In this document: positions 26,272-35,071 of the stretch, piece by piece
Position numbering within the stretch: the stretch's first letter is position 1
How the letters are laid out: every line of letters starts with the position of its first letter
DNA from: Solihabitans fulvus
GTDB taxonomy: Bacteria > Actinomycetota > Actinomycetes > Mycobacteriales > Pseudonocardiaceae
Reading direction: 5' to 3'
Assembly: GCF_008386585.1 (NCBI RefSeq)
Contig: NZ_VUOB01000065.1
Location: 1-44,468 of the forward strand
DNA length: 44,468 nt
Made by a program: the position numbers and the translations under genes
Notes under the pieces: generated by a model
What the model was told of the DNA's origin: nothing
Seen by the model: the letters and a program-made list of their open reading frames with translations, nothing else
Databases searched by the model: none

Positions 26272-26934
26272 TCAGAAGCCAAGCGCCCCAGGCAGATCGG
26301 CGGCGTCGGTGACCACCAGGTCGGCCCCGGCCGCGCGCAGCGTGTCCGGGGCCACCAGGTCGGCGAAGCCGACGACCCGCATCCCGGCCGCTCGCCCCGC
26401 CGCCACACCGATGGGGCTGTCCTCCACCACCGCGCAGGACTCCGGTCGCGCGCCAAGCTTCTCGGCGGCGAACAGGAAGATGTCCGGGGCCGGCTTGCCG
26501 TTGGCGACCATCGTGGCGCTGAACAGCTTGCCGTCGAAGAAGTCCGTCAGCCCCGTCCGGTCCAGCCGGAACGCGATCTCCTCCGGCGTGCTGCTGGAGG
26601 CGACGCACACCGGCACGCCCTCGGCAGCCAACCCGGTCAGCACGTCGGCCATGCTGGGCACGGCGACCAGCTCGGCGACCAGCCGCTCGTTCAGCCGCCT
26701 GGTGCGCTCCTCGGCCATGTCGGCCCGCAGCGGGTGGCCGAGCTCGCGCTCGATCTCGGCGAAGCAGGACGACGCCGACCGCCCCATGTAGCGCGCGACA
26801 CACTGCTCGAAGCTGGTCGGCAGCCCCTCGCTCGTGATGAGCGCCGCGAACACCTCGTTCGCGATCCGCTCCGAGTCGACCAACGTGCCGTCACAGTCGA
26901 AGATGACCAGCTCAGGGCGGCTTTTCTGATTCAC
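26272..26934 (-). CDS. HAD hydrolase, beta-phosphoglucomutase-like
   Basis: A 220-residue HAD-superfamily phosphatase or mutase with an alpha-helical cap. Motif I IFDCDGTLVDS (Asp13, Asp15), motif II CVASSST, Lys in NGKPAPDIFLFAAEKLG and motif IV VVEDSPIGVAAGRAAGM are intact, so it should be active; the substrate is unknown (sugar phosphate or phosphoglycolate are usual). GTG 26934 is chosen because TAGCGT lies seven bases upstream on this strand, as for a leaderless gene; GTG 26940 and 26943 are alternatives. It converges with cimA (15-base gap) and diverges from the FAH-family gene. Confidence 0.88.
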   Translation of the reverse strand: MNQKSRPELVIFDCDGTLVDSERIANEVFAALITSEGLPTSFEQCVARYMGRSASSCFAEIERELGHPLRADMAEERTRRLNERLVAELVAVPSMADVLTGLAAEGVPVCVASSSTPEEIAFRLDRTGLTDFFDGKLFSATMVANGKPAPDIFLFAAEKLGARPESCAVVEDSPIGVAAGRAAGMRVVGFADLVAPDTLRAAGADLVVTDAADLPGALGF

Positions 26935-27001
26935 ACCCACCACGCTAGCCGACCAGCCATCACCCCCCCGCGCCAAGTCCACAATGGACCGGTTCGTCGA
27001 G

Positions 27002-27036
27002 CTGACCCCGCGCCTCCCGTTCGCTATGGTGATCCG
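27002..27036 (+). promoter_or_regulatory. Leaderless promoter of the FAH-family gene
   Basis: CTGACC (27002-27007), a 17-base spacer and TATGGT (27025-27030), with GTG 27037 at the expected transcription start. Confidence 0.55.
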
Positions 27037-27819
27037 GTGCGCATCGCTCGAATCGCCCACCCCGAGGGCCTGTCGTTCGTCTCCGTCGTCGGCGAGGGTG
27101 ACGACCTGGTCGCCGAGGAGATCGCCGAACACCCCTTCGGCAAGCCGAACCTCACCGGCCGTCGCTGGCCGCTCGCGGACGTGCGGCTGCTCGCGCCGAT
27201 CCTGCCGCCCAAGATCATCGGTGTCGGGCGGAACTACGCCGCGCACGCCGAGGAGCTTGGCAACGCGCTGCCGGACAACCCGCTGATCTTCCTGAAGCCG
27301 CCGACGTCGGTGGTCGGCCCCAACATGCCGATCAGGCTGCCGGCCGACTCCGCGCAGGTCGACCTCGAGGGCGAGCTGGCCGTGGTGATCGGCACCATCG
27401 ACGGCCGCCCGTTCAAGGACGTCCCTGCGGCCCGCGCCGCTAGCACCATCCTCGGCTACACGATCGCCAACGACGTCACCGCCCGCGACCAGCAGCGCGC
27501 CGACGTGCAGTTCACCAGGGCCAAGGGGCACGACACGTTCTGCCCGCTCGGCCCGTGGATCGAGACCGAGCTTGACCCGGCCGACCTGGCGATCCGCACC
27601 GAGCTGGACGGCGAGGTGAAGCAGGACGCGCGCACCTCGCTGCTGCTGCACGAGATCCCCGAGCTGATCGAGTTCATCTCCGGGATCATGACGCTGACCC
27701 CAGGTGACGTGATTCTCACCGGCACGCCCGCCGGCGTGGCGCCGATGAAGCCGGGCCAAACGGTGTCGATCACCGTCGAAGGCATCGGCACGCTAAGCAA
27801 CCCGGTAGCAACCCGGTAG
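27037..27819 (+). CDS. Fumarylacetoacetate hydrolase family protein
   Basis: A 260-residue FAH-family protein, two-domain form. The metal-binding acids are in VDLEGELAVVIG (Glu-x-Glu) and the TIANDVTARDQQ strand (Asp); KIIGVGRNYAAHAEELG is the usual start of the catalytic domain, and GDVILTGTPAGV is near the end. Family members include acylpyruvases, oxaloacetate decarboxylases and hydratases/isomerases of aromatic breakdown; the reaction here cannot be chosen. The orthologue by position is Rv2993c. In mycobacteria gltX follows (from memory), but here a response regulator follows instead. GTG 27037, leaderless. Confidence 0.9.
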   Translation: MRIARIAHPEGLSFVSVVGEGDDLVAEEIAEHPFGKPNLTGRRWPLADVRLLAPILPPKIIGVGRNYAAHAEELGNALPDNPLIFLKPPTSVVGPNMPIRLPADSAQVDLEGELAVVIGTIDGRPFKDVPAARAASTILGYTIANDVTARDQQRADVQFTRAKGHDTFCPLGPWIETELDPADLAIRTELDGEVKQDARTSLLLHEIPELIEFISGIMTLTPGDVILTGTPAGVAPMKPGQTVSITVEGIGTLSNPVATR

Positions 27820-27988
27820 CTGCCCACTAGACAGACCGCACCCACCCCTGCCGCCGGTCGGAGCAACAAACCTAACTGGTGAGTAACTCCCCTCACACTC
27901 TGCCGTACCAACCGGTAACTTGCGTGTTTCATCGGGTCGACGTGCCCGGGAACGGGCGAGCTGACTGGCTGGCACGCGGAGGTGACCG

Positions 27989-28651
27989 ATGGCGGAGGCG
28001 GAGCCGACGCGCGTCCTGCTGGTCGACGCGTCGCAGCTGGTCACCGAGGGTCTGCGCATCTCGCTGCACCGCACGCAGGCGTTCCGGGTCGTCGGCATCG
28101 CGCACACCGTCGCCGACGCGCTGCGCAGCCTGCGCGGGGTGCTGATCGACCTCGTGGTCACCGACGTCGACGTGCCGGGCGCCGGGCCGCTGCGCACGGT
28201 GCACGACGCCGTCCAGCACCGGCCCGAGGCGCCCGTCATCGTCCTGTCCGGGGTGGACAACCCACAGTGGGCCAGGGCGGCGCTGGACGCCGGCGCCGAT
28301 GCCTACCTGCTCAAGACCACGCCCCTCCAGGAGCTGCTGCCCACCATCGTCAGCGTGACGCGGGGCGCGCCGCCGGTCATCGACACCCGGCTGGGCCTCC
28401 GCGCCGACATGCCGGGCAGGCTGCTGCCGCACGCGACCCTAGGCCGGCTCAGCGCTCGCGAGTTCGACGTCCTCGCCGAACTGGCCAAGGGCCTGGACAA
28501 TCACATGATCGCGGAACGGTTGTTCATCAGCACCGACACCGTGAAGACCCACGTGAAGGCAATTCTGCGCAAGCTAGGCGCGCGCGACCGAGCGCACGCC
28601 GTAGCGATCGCACTCAGCGGCGAATCCGTCAATTACGCGCTGGGCCCATAA
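27989..28651 (+). CDS. LuxR-type response regulator, atypical receiver
   Basis: A 220-residue regulator with an N-terminal receiver domain (about 7-125) and a C-terminal LuxR/NarL helix-turn-helix (about 150-215: LSAREFDVLAELAKGLDNHMIAERLFISTDTVKTHVKAILRK in pieces). The phospho-acceptor is Asp59 (VVTDVDVPG) and the Ser (VLSG) and Lys (LLKTT) are present, but the usual acidic pair is Asp13-Ala14 (VDAS), so magnesium binding may be weakened. No histidine kinase is nearby, so it is an orphan. ATG 27989 with GGAGGT upstream. Targets unknown. Confidence 0.88.
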   Translation: MAEAEPTRVLLVDASQLVTEGLRISLHRTQAFRVVGIAHTVADALRSLRGVLIDLVVTDVDVPGAGPLRTVHDAVQHRPEAPVIVLSGVDNPQWARAALDAGADAYLLKTTPLQELLPTIVSVTRGAPPVIDTRLGLRADMPGRLLPHATLGRLSAREFDVLAELAKGLDNHMIAERLFISTDTVKTHVKAILRKLGARDRAHAVAIALSGESVNYALGP

Positions 28652-28766
28652 CCCGCCCCCCCGACTCCCACTAACACCACCGAACAACGCCATAACACCC
28701 ACCGCCCCGCAACGCAATACTCCGCCCGCCCCCATCGCATCACCCCCATCATCGCCACCGCCATCA

Positions 28767-28823
28767 CTCCGCAGCCAATCGCCCCTCCGCAACCAATCGC
28801 CCCCTCCCCTCCGCAGCCAATCG
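28767..28823. repeat. Three copies of an 18-bp repeat
   Basis: CTCCGCAGCCAATCGCCC at 28767-28784, a one-mismatch copy at 28785-28802 and a 15-base copy at 28809-28823, in a strongly C-rich, G-poor stretch between convergent genes. Confidence 0.8.
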
Positions 28824-28826
28824 TCG

Positions 28827-30062
28827 TCAGCCGTTCCTCCTCGCGAATGTGGGCGCGTGCTCCGGCTGGAGCCCGATGGCCACCAGGTATGCGGGAATGC
28901 CCTGGAGTAGCGGAAAGCGCTGGAGCAACCGGATCGGCGCGGGCGCCCGACCGTCGGTCGACGGCGGGATCGCGCCGTCCAGCGTGGGGCTCAGGAATCG
29001 CGTGTGCGCGGCGCGCTGGACGGCCTGGGTAAGCGCTGTGGGCAGCCAGCGCCGCCGCTGCACCCTGGCCAGCTCAGCGGTGCGCACGCGGCCCCTGCGC
29101 AGCGGCGCGGCCAGGAGTCGGGCGGCGGCCACCGCGTCCTGGACCGCGAGGTTGATGCCGACCCCGCCGATGGGCGACATGGCGTGCGCGGCGTCGCCGA
29201 CGCAGAGCAGCCCGTCGGTGTGCCAGCGCGGCAGGCGGTCCAGCCGGACGTCCAGGAGCTTCACGTCGTCCAGCGAGCCGACCGCGTCGACCCGGTCCGC
29301 GAGCCAGGGCACCAGTTCGCCGAACTCCCGCCGGAACGCGTCCACCCCGGCGGCCCGCAGGCGCTGGTCGTCGCCCTTGCGGATCAGGAAGGCGACCTGG
29401 AAGTAGTCGCCTCGGTTGAGCAGCACCGCGGCGCGGCCCGTGCTGAACCTGCCGAGCACGCCGGTCGGGTCGCCGTCGTGGCGGGGGAGCCGGAACCACC
29501 AGACGTCCATTGGGGCGCCGAAGGAGCGGGTCCGCAGCCCGGCGCGCTCGCGGACCAGGGACTGGCGGCCGTCGCAGGCCACCACGAGGTCGGCGGCCAG
29601 TTCGCCGGTCGCGCCAGTCGAGGTGTCGACGTACTGCACGCCCGCGATGCCTCCCCGTTCTCGGCGCAGGCCTGTGACCTCGGTGTTCATCCGGAGCGTG
29701 AAGGTCGGCTCGGCCCGGCCGGCGTCCGCGAGGACGTCCAGGAAGTCCCACTGCGGGACGAACGCGATGTGCTTGTGCGGGCCGGGCAGCCGACGCAGGT
29801 CGGCGATCATGGCGGGGCCGCTGTCCAGCACGATCTGAGCCTTGTCGATCAGCTGCTGCGGCACGCGGGCGAAGGCCGGACCGAGGCCCAGCTCGTCCAG
29901 CAGTGTGAGTGTGGAGGCGTGCACGGTGTCGCCGCGGAAGTCGCGGAGGAAGTCGCCGTGCTTCTCCAGCACCGTGACCTCGACACCCGCCCTGGCCAGC
30001 AGTAGTCCGAGCACCATGCCGGCGGGTCCGCCGCCGACTACGCAGCACGTGGTGCGCTCCAT
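28827..30062 (-). CDS. FAD-dependent monooxygenase
   Basis: A 411-residue flavoprotein monooxygenase of the p-hydroxybenzoate hydroxylase class (group A). The FAD motif GGGPAGMVLGLLLARAG starts at residue 10, ACDGRQSLVRE is the DG motif, and LLCVGDAAHAMSPIGGVG with NLAVQDA is the GD motif. Such enzymes hydroxylate aromatic or polyketide substrates with NAD(P)H and oxygen; the substrate is unknown. ATG 30062, GGGGG upstream. It has no counterpart at this place in M. tuberculosis as far as I recall, so it may be an accessory gene. A palindrome overlaps its putative promoter (30087-30102). Confidence 0.9.
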   Translation of the reverse strand: MERTTCCVVGGGPAGMVLGLLLARAGVEVTVLEKHGDFLRDFRGDTVHASTLTLLDELGLGPAFARVPQQLIDKAQIVLDSGPAMIADLRRLPGPHKHIAFVPQWDFLDVLADAGRAEPTFTLRMNTEVTGLRRERGGIAGVQYVDTSTGATGELAADLVVACDGRQSLVRERAGLRTRSFGAPMDVWWFRLPRHDGDPTGVLGRFSTGRAAVLLNRGDYFQVAFLIRKGDDQRLRAAGVDAFRREFGELVPWLADRVDAVGSLDDVKLLDVRLDRLPRWHTDGLLCVGDAAHAMSPIGGVGINLAVQDAVAAARLLAAPLRRGRVRTAELARVQRRRWLPTALTQAVQRAAHTRFLSPTLDGAIPPSTDGRAPAPIRLLQRFPLLQGIPAYLVAIGLQPEHAPTFARRNG

Positions 30063-30454
30063 GAGAACCCCCTGGGTCGGCCAAATTTCAACGGTAGTTG
30101 AATAACCTGAGCATGCTCTCGTAGCGCAGCGGGGTCAAGCGGTTCCGGGCGGTGTCCCGATTCGGTCATATGCCACGCGACTGGTCACGAGTCGAAGTGT
30201 GTGGACAGGTCGCATCGACTGGTTCATTGCCGGAATCGAGCGATTCTGCCGTGTTGCCTTCTGCACCATCAGGAACCGCGCGATTTCACGATGCGACGAA
30301 GTGGCGACCGCTCGTTCGGGCGATTGCGTCACGCGCACGGGCGAGCGTGCAAGTCATGTTTTGGTAACAGTGTCGAACTTGACCGTGACAGAATTTCAAA
30401 GAATCACCTCCTTAGCCGCATCGCCGGAGGGGGGTATCCGCCTAGCCTCGCGGG
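30063..30454. other. Intergenic region, AT-richer, 392 bases
   Basis: No convincing gene. It holds the divergent promoters of the FAD monooxygenase (minus) and the HAD hydrolase (plus). Base composition is clearly lower in GC than the flanking genes. TAGCCT (30443-30448) lies six bases before GTG 30455. Confidence 0.5.
30087..30102. promoter_or_regulatory. Candidate operator of the monooxygenase gene
   Basis: TTCAAC-GGTA-GTTGAA, a perfect 6+6 inverted repeat 25 bases before the start. On the minus strand its centre reads TACCGT, a good -10 box, so a bound repressor would block transcription. The cognate regulator is not in view. Confidence 0.55.
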
Positions 30455-31195
30455 GTGACGTCACCATCCCCCGCTTTCGCCCAAGAGAAGAAGACACGAG
30501 AAATCCGCGCCGTGTGCCTGGATGTCGATGACACGCTCGTCGACTACACGACGTCGTCGCGAGCCGCCCTGACCGACATGGTCGGTCACGCGGGGGCGTG
30601 GGAGTTGTGGCAGCGGATCACGGACGAGCACTGTGCGCGGCTGCTCGCGGGGGAGCTGGACTACGCGTCGATGCGCAACATCCGCACGCGGGCGTTCTTC
30701 GCCGAGCTGGGGGAGTTCCTCGACCAAGGTGAGGCGACCAAGCGCGAGGTGCGCCGGCAGGCCGTGCTCGCGGAGGGCTGGACGCTGTTCGCGGACGTGC
30801 TGCCGTGCCTGGACTGGCTGCGGGCGACGGGTCTGCCCATCGCGGCCGTGAGCAACGCCTCAGGTCACCACCAGCGAGTGAAGATCGCCTCGCTCGGACT
30901 GGCCGAGTACTTCGATCATGTGTTGATCGCCGGCGAGGTGGGTGCGGCGAAGCCCGACCCAGTGATCTTCCACACGGCGTGCCTCGGGCTAGGCGTCGCA
31001 CCGACCGAAACCGTCCACGTCGGCGACCGCCTGCACGCCGACGCGATCGGCGCCAGAGACGCCGGCATGCGCGGCGTGTGGCTCAACCGGCACGGCCCGC
31101 AGGACGGTTCGCTCCCCGACGGGATCAAGGCCATCAGCAGTCTCGCCGAGCTGCCTGAGCTGCTGATCTGCGAGCTGTCCGGGGTGTCCGTCTGA
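30455..31195 (+). CDS. HAD family hydrolase
   Basis: A 246-residue HAD-superfamily hydrolase of the L-2-haloacid dehalogenase/YjjG-like type with a helical cap. Motif I VCLDVDDTLVDY (Asp23, Asp25), motif II AAVSNAS, Lys in GAAKPDPVIF and motif IV HVGDRLHADAIGARDAGM are complete. Usually a small-molecule phosphatase; substrate unknown. GTG 30455 starts a probable leaderless transcript. It is followed by the tRNA pair. Confidence 0.88.
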   Translation: MTSPSPAFAQEKKTREIRAVCLDVDDTLVDYTTSSRAALTDMVGHAGAWELWQRITDEHCARLLAGELDYASMRNIRTRAFFAELGEFLDQGEATKREVRRQAVLAEGWTLFADVLPCLDWLRATGLPIAAVSNASGHHQRVKIASLGLAEYFDHVLIAGEVGAAKPDPVIFHTACLGLGVAPTETVHVGDRLHADAIGARDAGMRGVWLNRHGPQDGSLPDGIKAISSLAELPELLICELSGVSV

Positions 31196-31246
31196 CCTGG
31201 TAGGCCGCCTCCCGACGGGCTCGCCGAGCGCTGCCGGGGGCCCGAT

Positions 31247-31276
31247 TTCCATTCGAGCGGGCACCTGGTCTAGTAT
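31247..31276 (+). promoter_or_regulatory. Probable tRNA operon promoter
   Basis: TTCCAT (31247-31252), an 18-base spacer and TAGTAT (31271-31276), 60 bases before tRNA-Gln. Confidence 0.5.
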
Positions 31277-31335
31277 CTTTCTTCGGCAGCACGAACAGCG
31301 GGACGGCCCAGCCGGAGCGTTGATCGGAAAGCCAA

Positions 31336-31407
31336 TGGGGTATGGTGTAATTGGCAGCACGACTGATTCTGGTTCAGTTAGTCTAGGTTCGAGTCCTGGT
31401 ACCCCAG
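31336..31407 (+). tRNA. tRNA-Gln (anticodon CTG)
   Basis: 72 bases. The acceptor arms TGGGGTA and TACCCCA pair perfectly with discriminator G; the anticodon arm is ACTGA/TCAGT with loop TTCTGGT, anticodon CTG for codon CAG; the T arm contains GGTTCGAGTCC. CCA is not encoded. The first pair is U1-A72, the identity element GatCAB uses to recognise Glu-tRNA(Gln), which fits the gat operon in this window. Confidence 0.96.
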
Positions 31408-31455
31408 CGGTTTGGAAGAACGAAATCCAATCTGATACAGTTCTTCTGCAACCAA

Positions 31456-31528
31456 GGCCCCGTCGTCTAGCGGCCTAGGACGCCGCCCTCTCAAGGCGGT
31501 AGCGCGGGTTCAAATCCCGTCGGGGCTA
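31456..31528 (+). tRNA. tRNA-Glu (anticodon CTC)
   Basis: 73 bases. Acceptor GGCCCCG with CGGGGCT (G1-U72 pair, as I remember for other actinobacterial tRNA-Glu), discriminator A; D arm with GTCTAGCGGCCTAGGAC; anticodon arm CCGCC/GGCGG with loop CTCTCAA, anticodon CTC for GAG; T arm GCGGG-TTCAAAT-CCCGT. CCA is not encoded. It lies 48 bases after tRNA-Gln, probably co-transcribed, with a terminator 12 bases downstream. Confidence 0.96.
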
Positions 31529-31540
31529 CAAGATCGAGGA

Positions 31541-31574
31541 GATCCTCGTCTGCTTACGCAGACGGGGATCTTTT
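31541..31574 (+). terminator. Terminator of the tRNA operon
   Basis: A 13-bp stem (31541-31553 with 31558-31570, one G-U), loop TTAC, then TTTT. Confidence 0.9.
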
Positions 31575-31670
31575 CGCATTTACACTGGGGGGCCGAGCCC
31601 CCCAGACCCCCAGCCGGGAGGGCTTCGCCCCCCGGACCCCCTGCTCGGCCTGCGGCCTTCGCTGTTGGTG

Positions 31671-31906
31671 GGCTCGCCTTCGGCTTCGCTCGCTTCGGTG
31701 GGCTCGCCTTCGGCTTCGCGACTTCGGTGAAGCTTGCCTTCGGCTTCGCGCCTCTCTCGGGGTGGCTCGCCTTCGGCTTCGTGACTTGGGCGTAGGGCTC
31801 GCCTTCGGCTTCGCTGCTCGAGTGGGCTCGCCTACGGCTTGGCGCCTCTTGGGTGGGCTCGCTTTCGGCTTCGCGCCTACCTCGGGGTGGCTCGCCTTCG
31901 GCTTCG
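31671..31906. repeat. Eight-copy repeat GGCTCGCCTTCGGCTTCG
   Basis: Copies at 31671, 31701, 31731, 31764, 31796, 31825, 31856 and 31889 (18 bases each, zero to four changes), spaced 29-33 bases. The spacers are about 12 bases and partly similar (GCGCCTC, GGGTGG). Not a CRISPR. Confidence 0.9.
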
Positions 31907-32302
31907 TCTGTTTCTGCTCGGTGCTGTCGCGACGGTTCCTGTCCCGCCTGGCGTGCTCCCGCCCAGCGCTGCCGCACGTCCTCGCTGACGCTGACACCGT
32001 CCGCTCCGGTCGGTGCTGCCGCAGCCCGCTCACGCTTGGCGCTGGCGTGACTTGCTCGCCACTACCGCTACGGCTTCCCGTTTCTGCTCGGCGCCGGCGT
32101 GACCCGCCACCCCGCCACCCCGCCACGCGCCACCCACCACGCGCTACTGCTCTCCGCCCTCTGCTCTCCGTCTTAACCCCTCCCGCACGTGCTCCTCCGC
32201 CTGCCCCTCTCCCGCCTCTCTGTGCTCTTCACCTGGCCTCACCGCTGAACCGCAGCGTGCCGCCAGGGAGCCGATGGTCGTCTGTCTACATAGGGAGGCT
32301 TC

Positions 32303-32433
32303 GCACCATCCCGTATGACCGGGCGTAGCCCAACCGCGCGGGTCAAGGGGGCACATCCCGCGCTCTGGCACCATCCGCTGGAACTGCCCCCTTGACGCGT
32401 GTGGTTGCCTCAGGCGGTCATACGGGATGGTGC
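32303..32433. repeat. Nested 131-bp palindrome
   Basis: Outer arms of 19 bases are perfectly complementary (32303-32321 with 32415-32433, GCACCATCCCGTATGACCG). Inner arms of 12 bases are also perfect (32342-32353 with 32385-32396, GTCAAGGGGGCA), extending outward to about 20 of 23. It could form a large hairpin or cruciform; a MITE-like element or a REP-type repeat are possible. Confidence 0.85.
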
Positions 32434-32524
32434 GCACCCTCACGCAACCACCTGCTCAACAGGCGCGCTCCCGCACTCCAACACCATCCTGGTGACCTGC
32501 CCGTCCGGCGAGGACATTCTCTTA

Positions 32525-32637
32525 ATCCCTCAACGCGACCAGCCGCCCACACCACCGCGGCCCCACGGGACTGCCGTGCCATCGCACTCCCGCGCATCCC
32601 TCAACGCAACCACCCGCCCGCACCACCGCAGCCCCAC
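32525..32637. repeat. 42-bp direct repeat, two copies
   Basis: 32525-32566 and 32596-32637 agree at about 37 of 42 positions (ATCCCTCAACGC...GCCCCAC), 71 bases apart, inside the C/A-rich strand. Confidence 0.85.
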
Positions 32638-32796
32638 AAGACCGCCACACCACGGCCTCTCACGCCCCACCACCGCAACATTTCCGCAACATCTCCGCAA
32701 CCACCCCAACTACCCCGACCACCCGCACCAACAGCACCCGCACCAACCACCACCCGCACCACCCACTACGAACCCCTCACACCCCCACCACACGCC

Positions 32797-33498
32797 TCAC
32801 AGCCGCGACTGCAACGCCTCCGCAGCCGCCAACAGATCCGCGGCCCAGCGGGCACCTGGGCGTCGTCCCATCCGATCGATCGGTCCCGACACCGACACGG
32901 CAGCGACCACCGCACCCGAACTGTCCCGTACGGGCGCGGAAACGCTCGCCACTCCCGGTTCCCGTTCGGCGACGCTCTGCGCCCAGCCGCGCCTGCGCAC
33001 CTCGAGCAGCGTCCGTTCGCCATAGACCGCGTCGGCCAACAGGGAACGCTGCGTCGCGGCGTCCGACCATGCGGCCAGGACCTTTGCGCCGGAGCCCGCA
33101 GTCATGGGCAGTCGCGCGCCAACAGGCACAGTGTCGCGTAGGCCACTGGGCGGCTCGGCCGACGAGACGCACACGCGCTGCATGCCGTCCCGCCGATACA
33201 GCTGCACGCTCTCCCCGGTGATGTCGCGCAACCGAGGCAGCACCGACGACGCCGCGTCGAGCAGCGGATCCGTTGCCCCACCGGCCAGTTCGGCCAGTGC
33301 GGCACCCGGCCGCCACCGACCGTCGGCCCCTCGGCGCAACAGCCGATGCACCTCCAGTCCGACCGCCAACCGGTGCGCGGTCGCTCTTGGCAGGCCGGTT
33401 CGATTGCACAACTCGGCGAGCCCACATGGATCTTTCGCTACGGCGTTCAACACGGCTACCGCCTTGTCCAGCACGCCGATCCCGCTATGCTGTCCCAC
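32797..33498 (-). CDS. IclR family regulator (NdgR/LtbR type)
   Basis: A 233-residue IclR-family regulator: N-terminal winged helix (about 8-60, GIGVLDKAVAVLNAVA and LPRATAHRLAVGLE) and a C-terminal ligand-binding domain (about 75-233, SGPIDRMGRRPG near the end). Its place divergent from leuCD is conserved; orthologues NdgR (Streptomyces) and LtbR (Corynebacterium) control leuCD and other amino-acid genes. GTG 33498 is preceded by TAGTAT at the distance of a leaderless start. A palindrome covers the promoter spacer, so it probably represses itself and leuC. Confidence 0.93.
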   Translation of the reverse strand: MGQHSGIGVLDKAVAVLNAVAKDPCGLAELCNRTGLPRATAHRLAVGLEVHRLLRRGADGRWRPGAALAELAGGATDPLLDAASSVLPRLRDITGESVQLYRRDGMQRVCVSSAEPPSGLRDTVPVGARLPMTAGSGAKVLAAWSDAATQRSLLADAVYGERTLLEVRRRGWAQSVAEREPGVASVSAPVRDSSGAVVAAVSVSGPIDRMGRRPGARWAADLLAAAEALQSRL

Positions 33499-33504
33499 GT
33501 CTCG

Positions 33505-33534
33505 ATACTAACTTCCCGACATATGGGAAGTCCA
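33505..33534. promoter_or_regulatory. iclR promoter and IclR-family operator
   Basis: On the minus strand TGGACT (33534-33529), an 18-base spacer and TAGTAT (33510-33505) precede GTG 33498. The spacer coincides with the palindrome ACTTCCC-GACATAT-GGGAAGT (33511-33531), so bound protein would compete with RNA polymerase; the leuC promoter must also be close by. Confidence 0.7.
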
Positions 33535-33644
33535 GACCTTGGGATCGAGACCTGATCACGACCTCGGCGAGACCCGACACGACCTGGCCGAGAAGACGAC
33601 GAGAAAACGCCGAGAAAACCTCGATTGGCAGGAGCGGAGAAGCG

Positions 33645-35057
<1,413 letters not shown>

Positions 35058-35071
35058 GGAGGGCTCAAGTC

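Larger units (their letters stand above)
31575..32796. other. Repeat-rich region without genes, 1.2 kb
   Basis: No supportable gene between the tRNA terminator and the iclR stop codon. Open frames exist but they translate repeats or low-complexity sequence. It contains GC hairpins (for example CTGGGGGGC-CGA-GCCCCCCAG at 31585-31605), an eight-copy repeat, a nested palindrome, a 42-bp direct repeat and, from about 32440 on, a strongly C/A-rich, G-poor strand. The position beside a tRNA is a common site for insertion, but no integrase or duplicated tRNA end is seen. Confidence 0.75.

Noticed and set aside
31456..31528. Phage or island attachment site at tRNA-Glu
   Set aside because: The 3' end of the tRNA is not repeated downstream and there is no integrase in the window.
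31671..31906. CRISPR array
   Set aside because: Repeats are degenerate, spacers are about 12 bases and related to each other, and no cas genes are present.
31554..32126. Minus-strand frame translating repeated KPKAS units
   Set aside because: The peptide simply follows the 18-bp DNA repeat; codon choice does not differ from the repeat unit and there is no ribosome site.
32392..33141. Plus-strand frames between the repeats and iclR
   Set aside because: Pro/Thr/His-rich low-complexity translation of the C/A-rich strand, overlapping the iclR gene.
33523..33555. Leader peptide before leuC (MGSPDLGIET)
   Set aside because: Only one Leu and one Ile codon, it overlaps the palindrome, and no hairpin with a U-tract follows.
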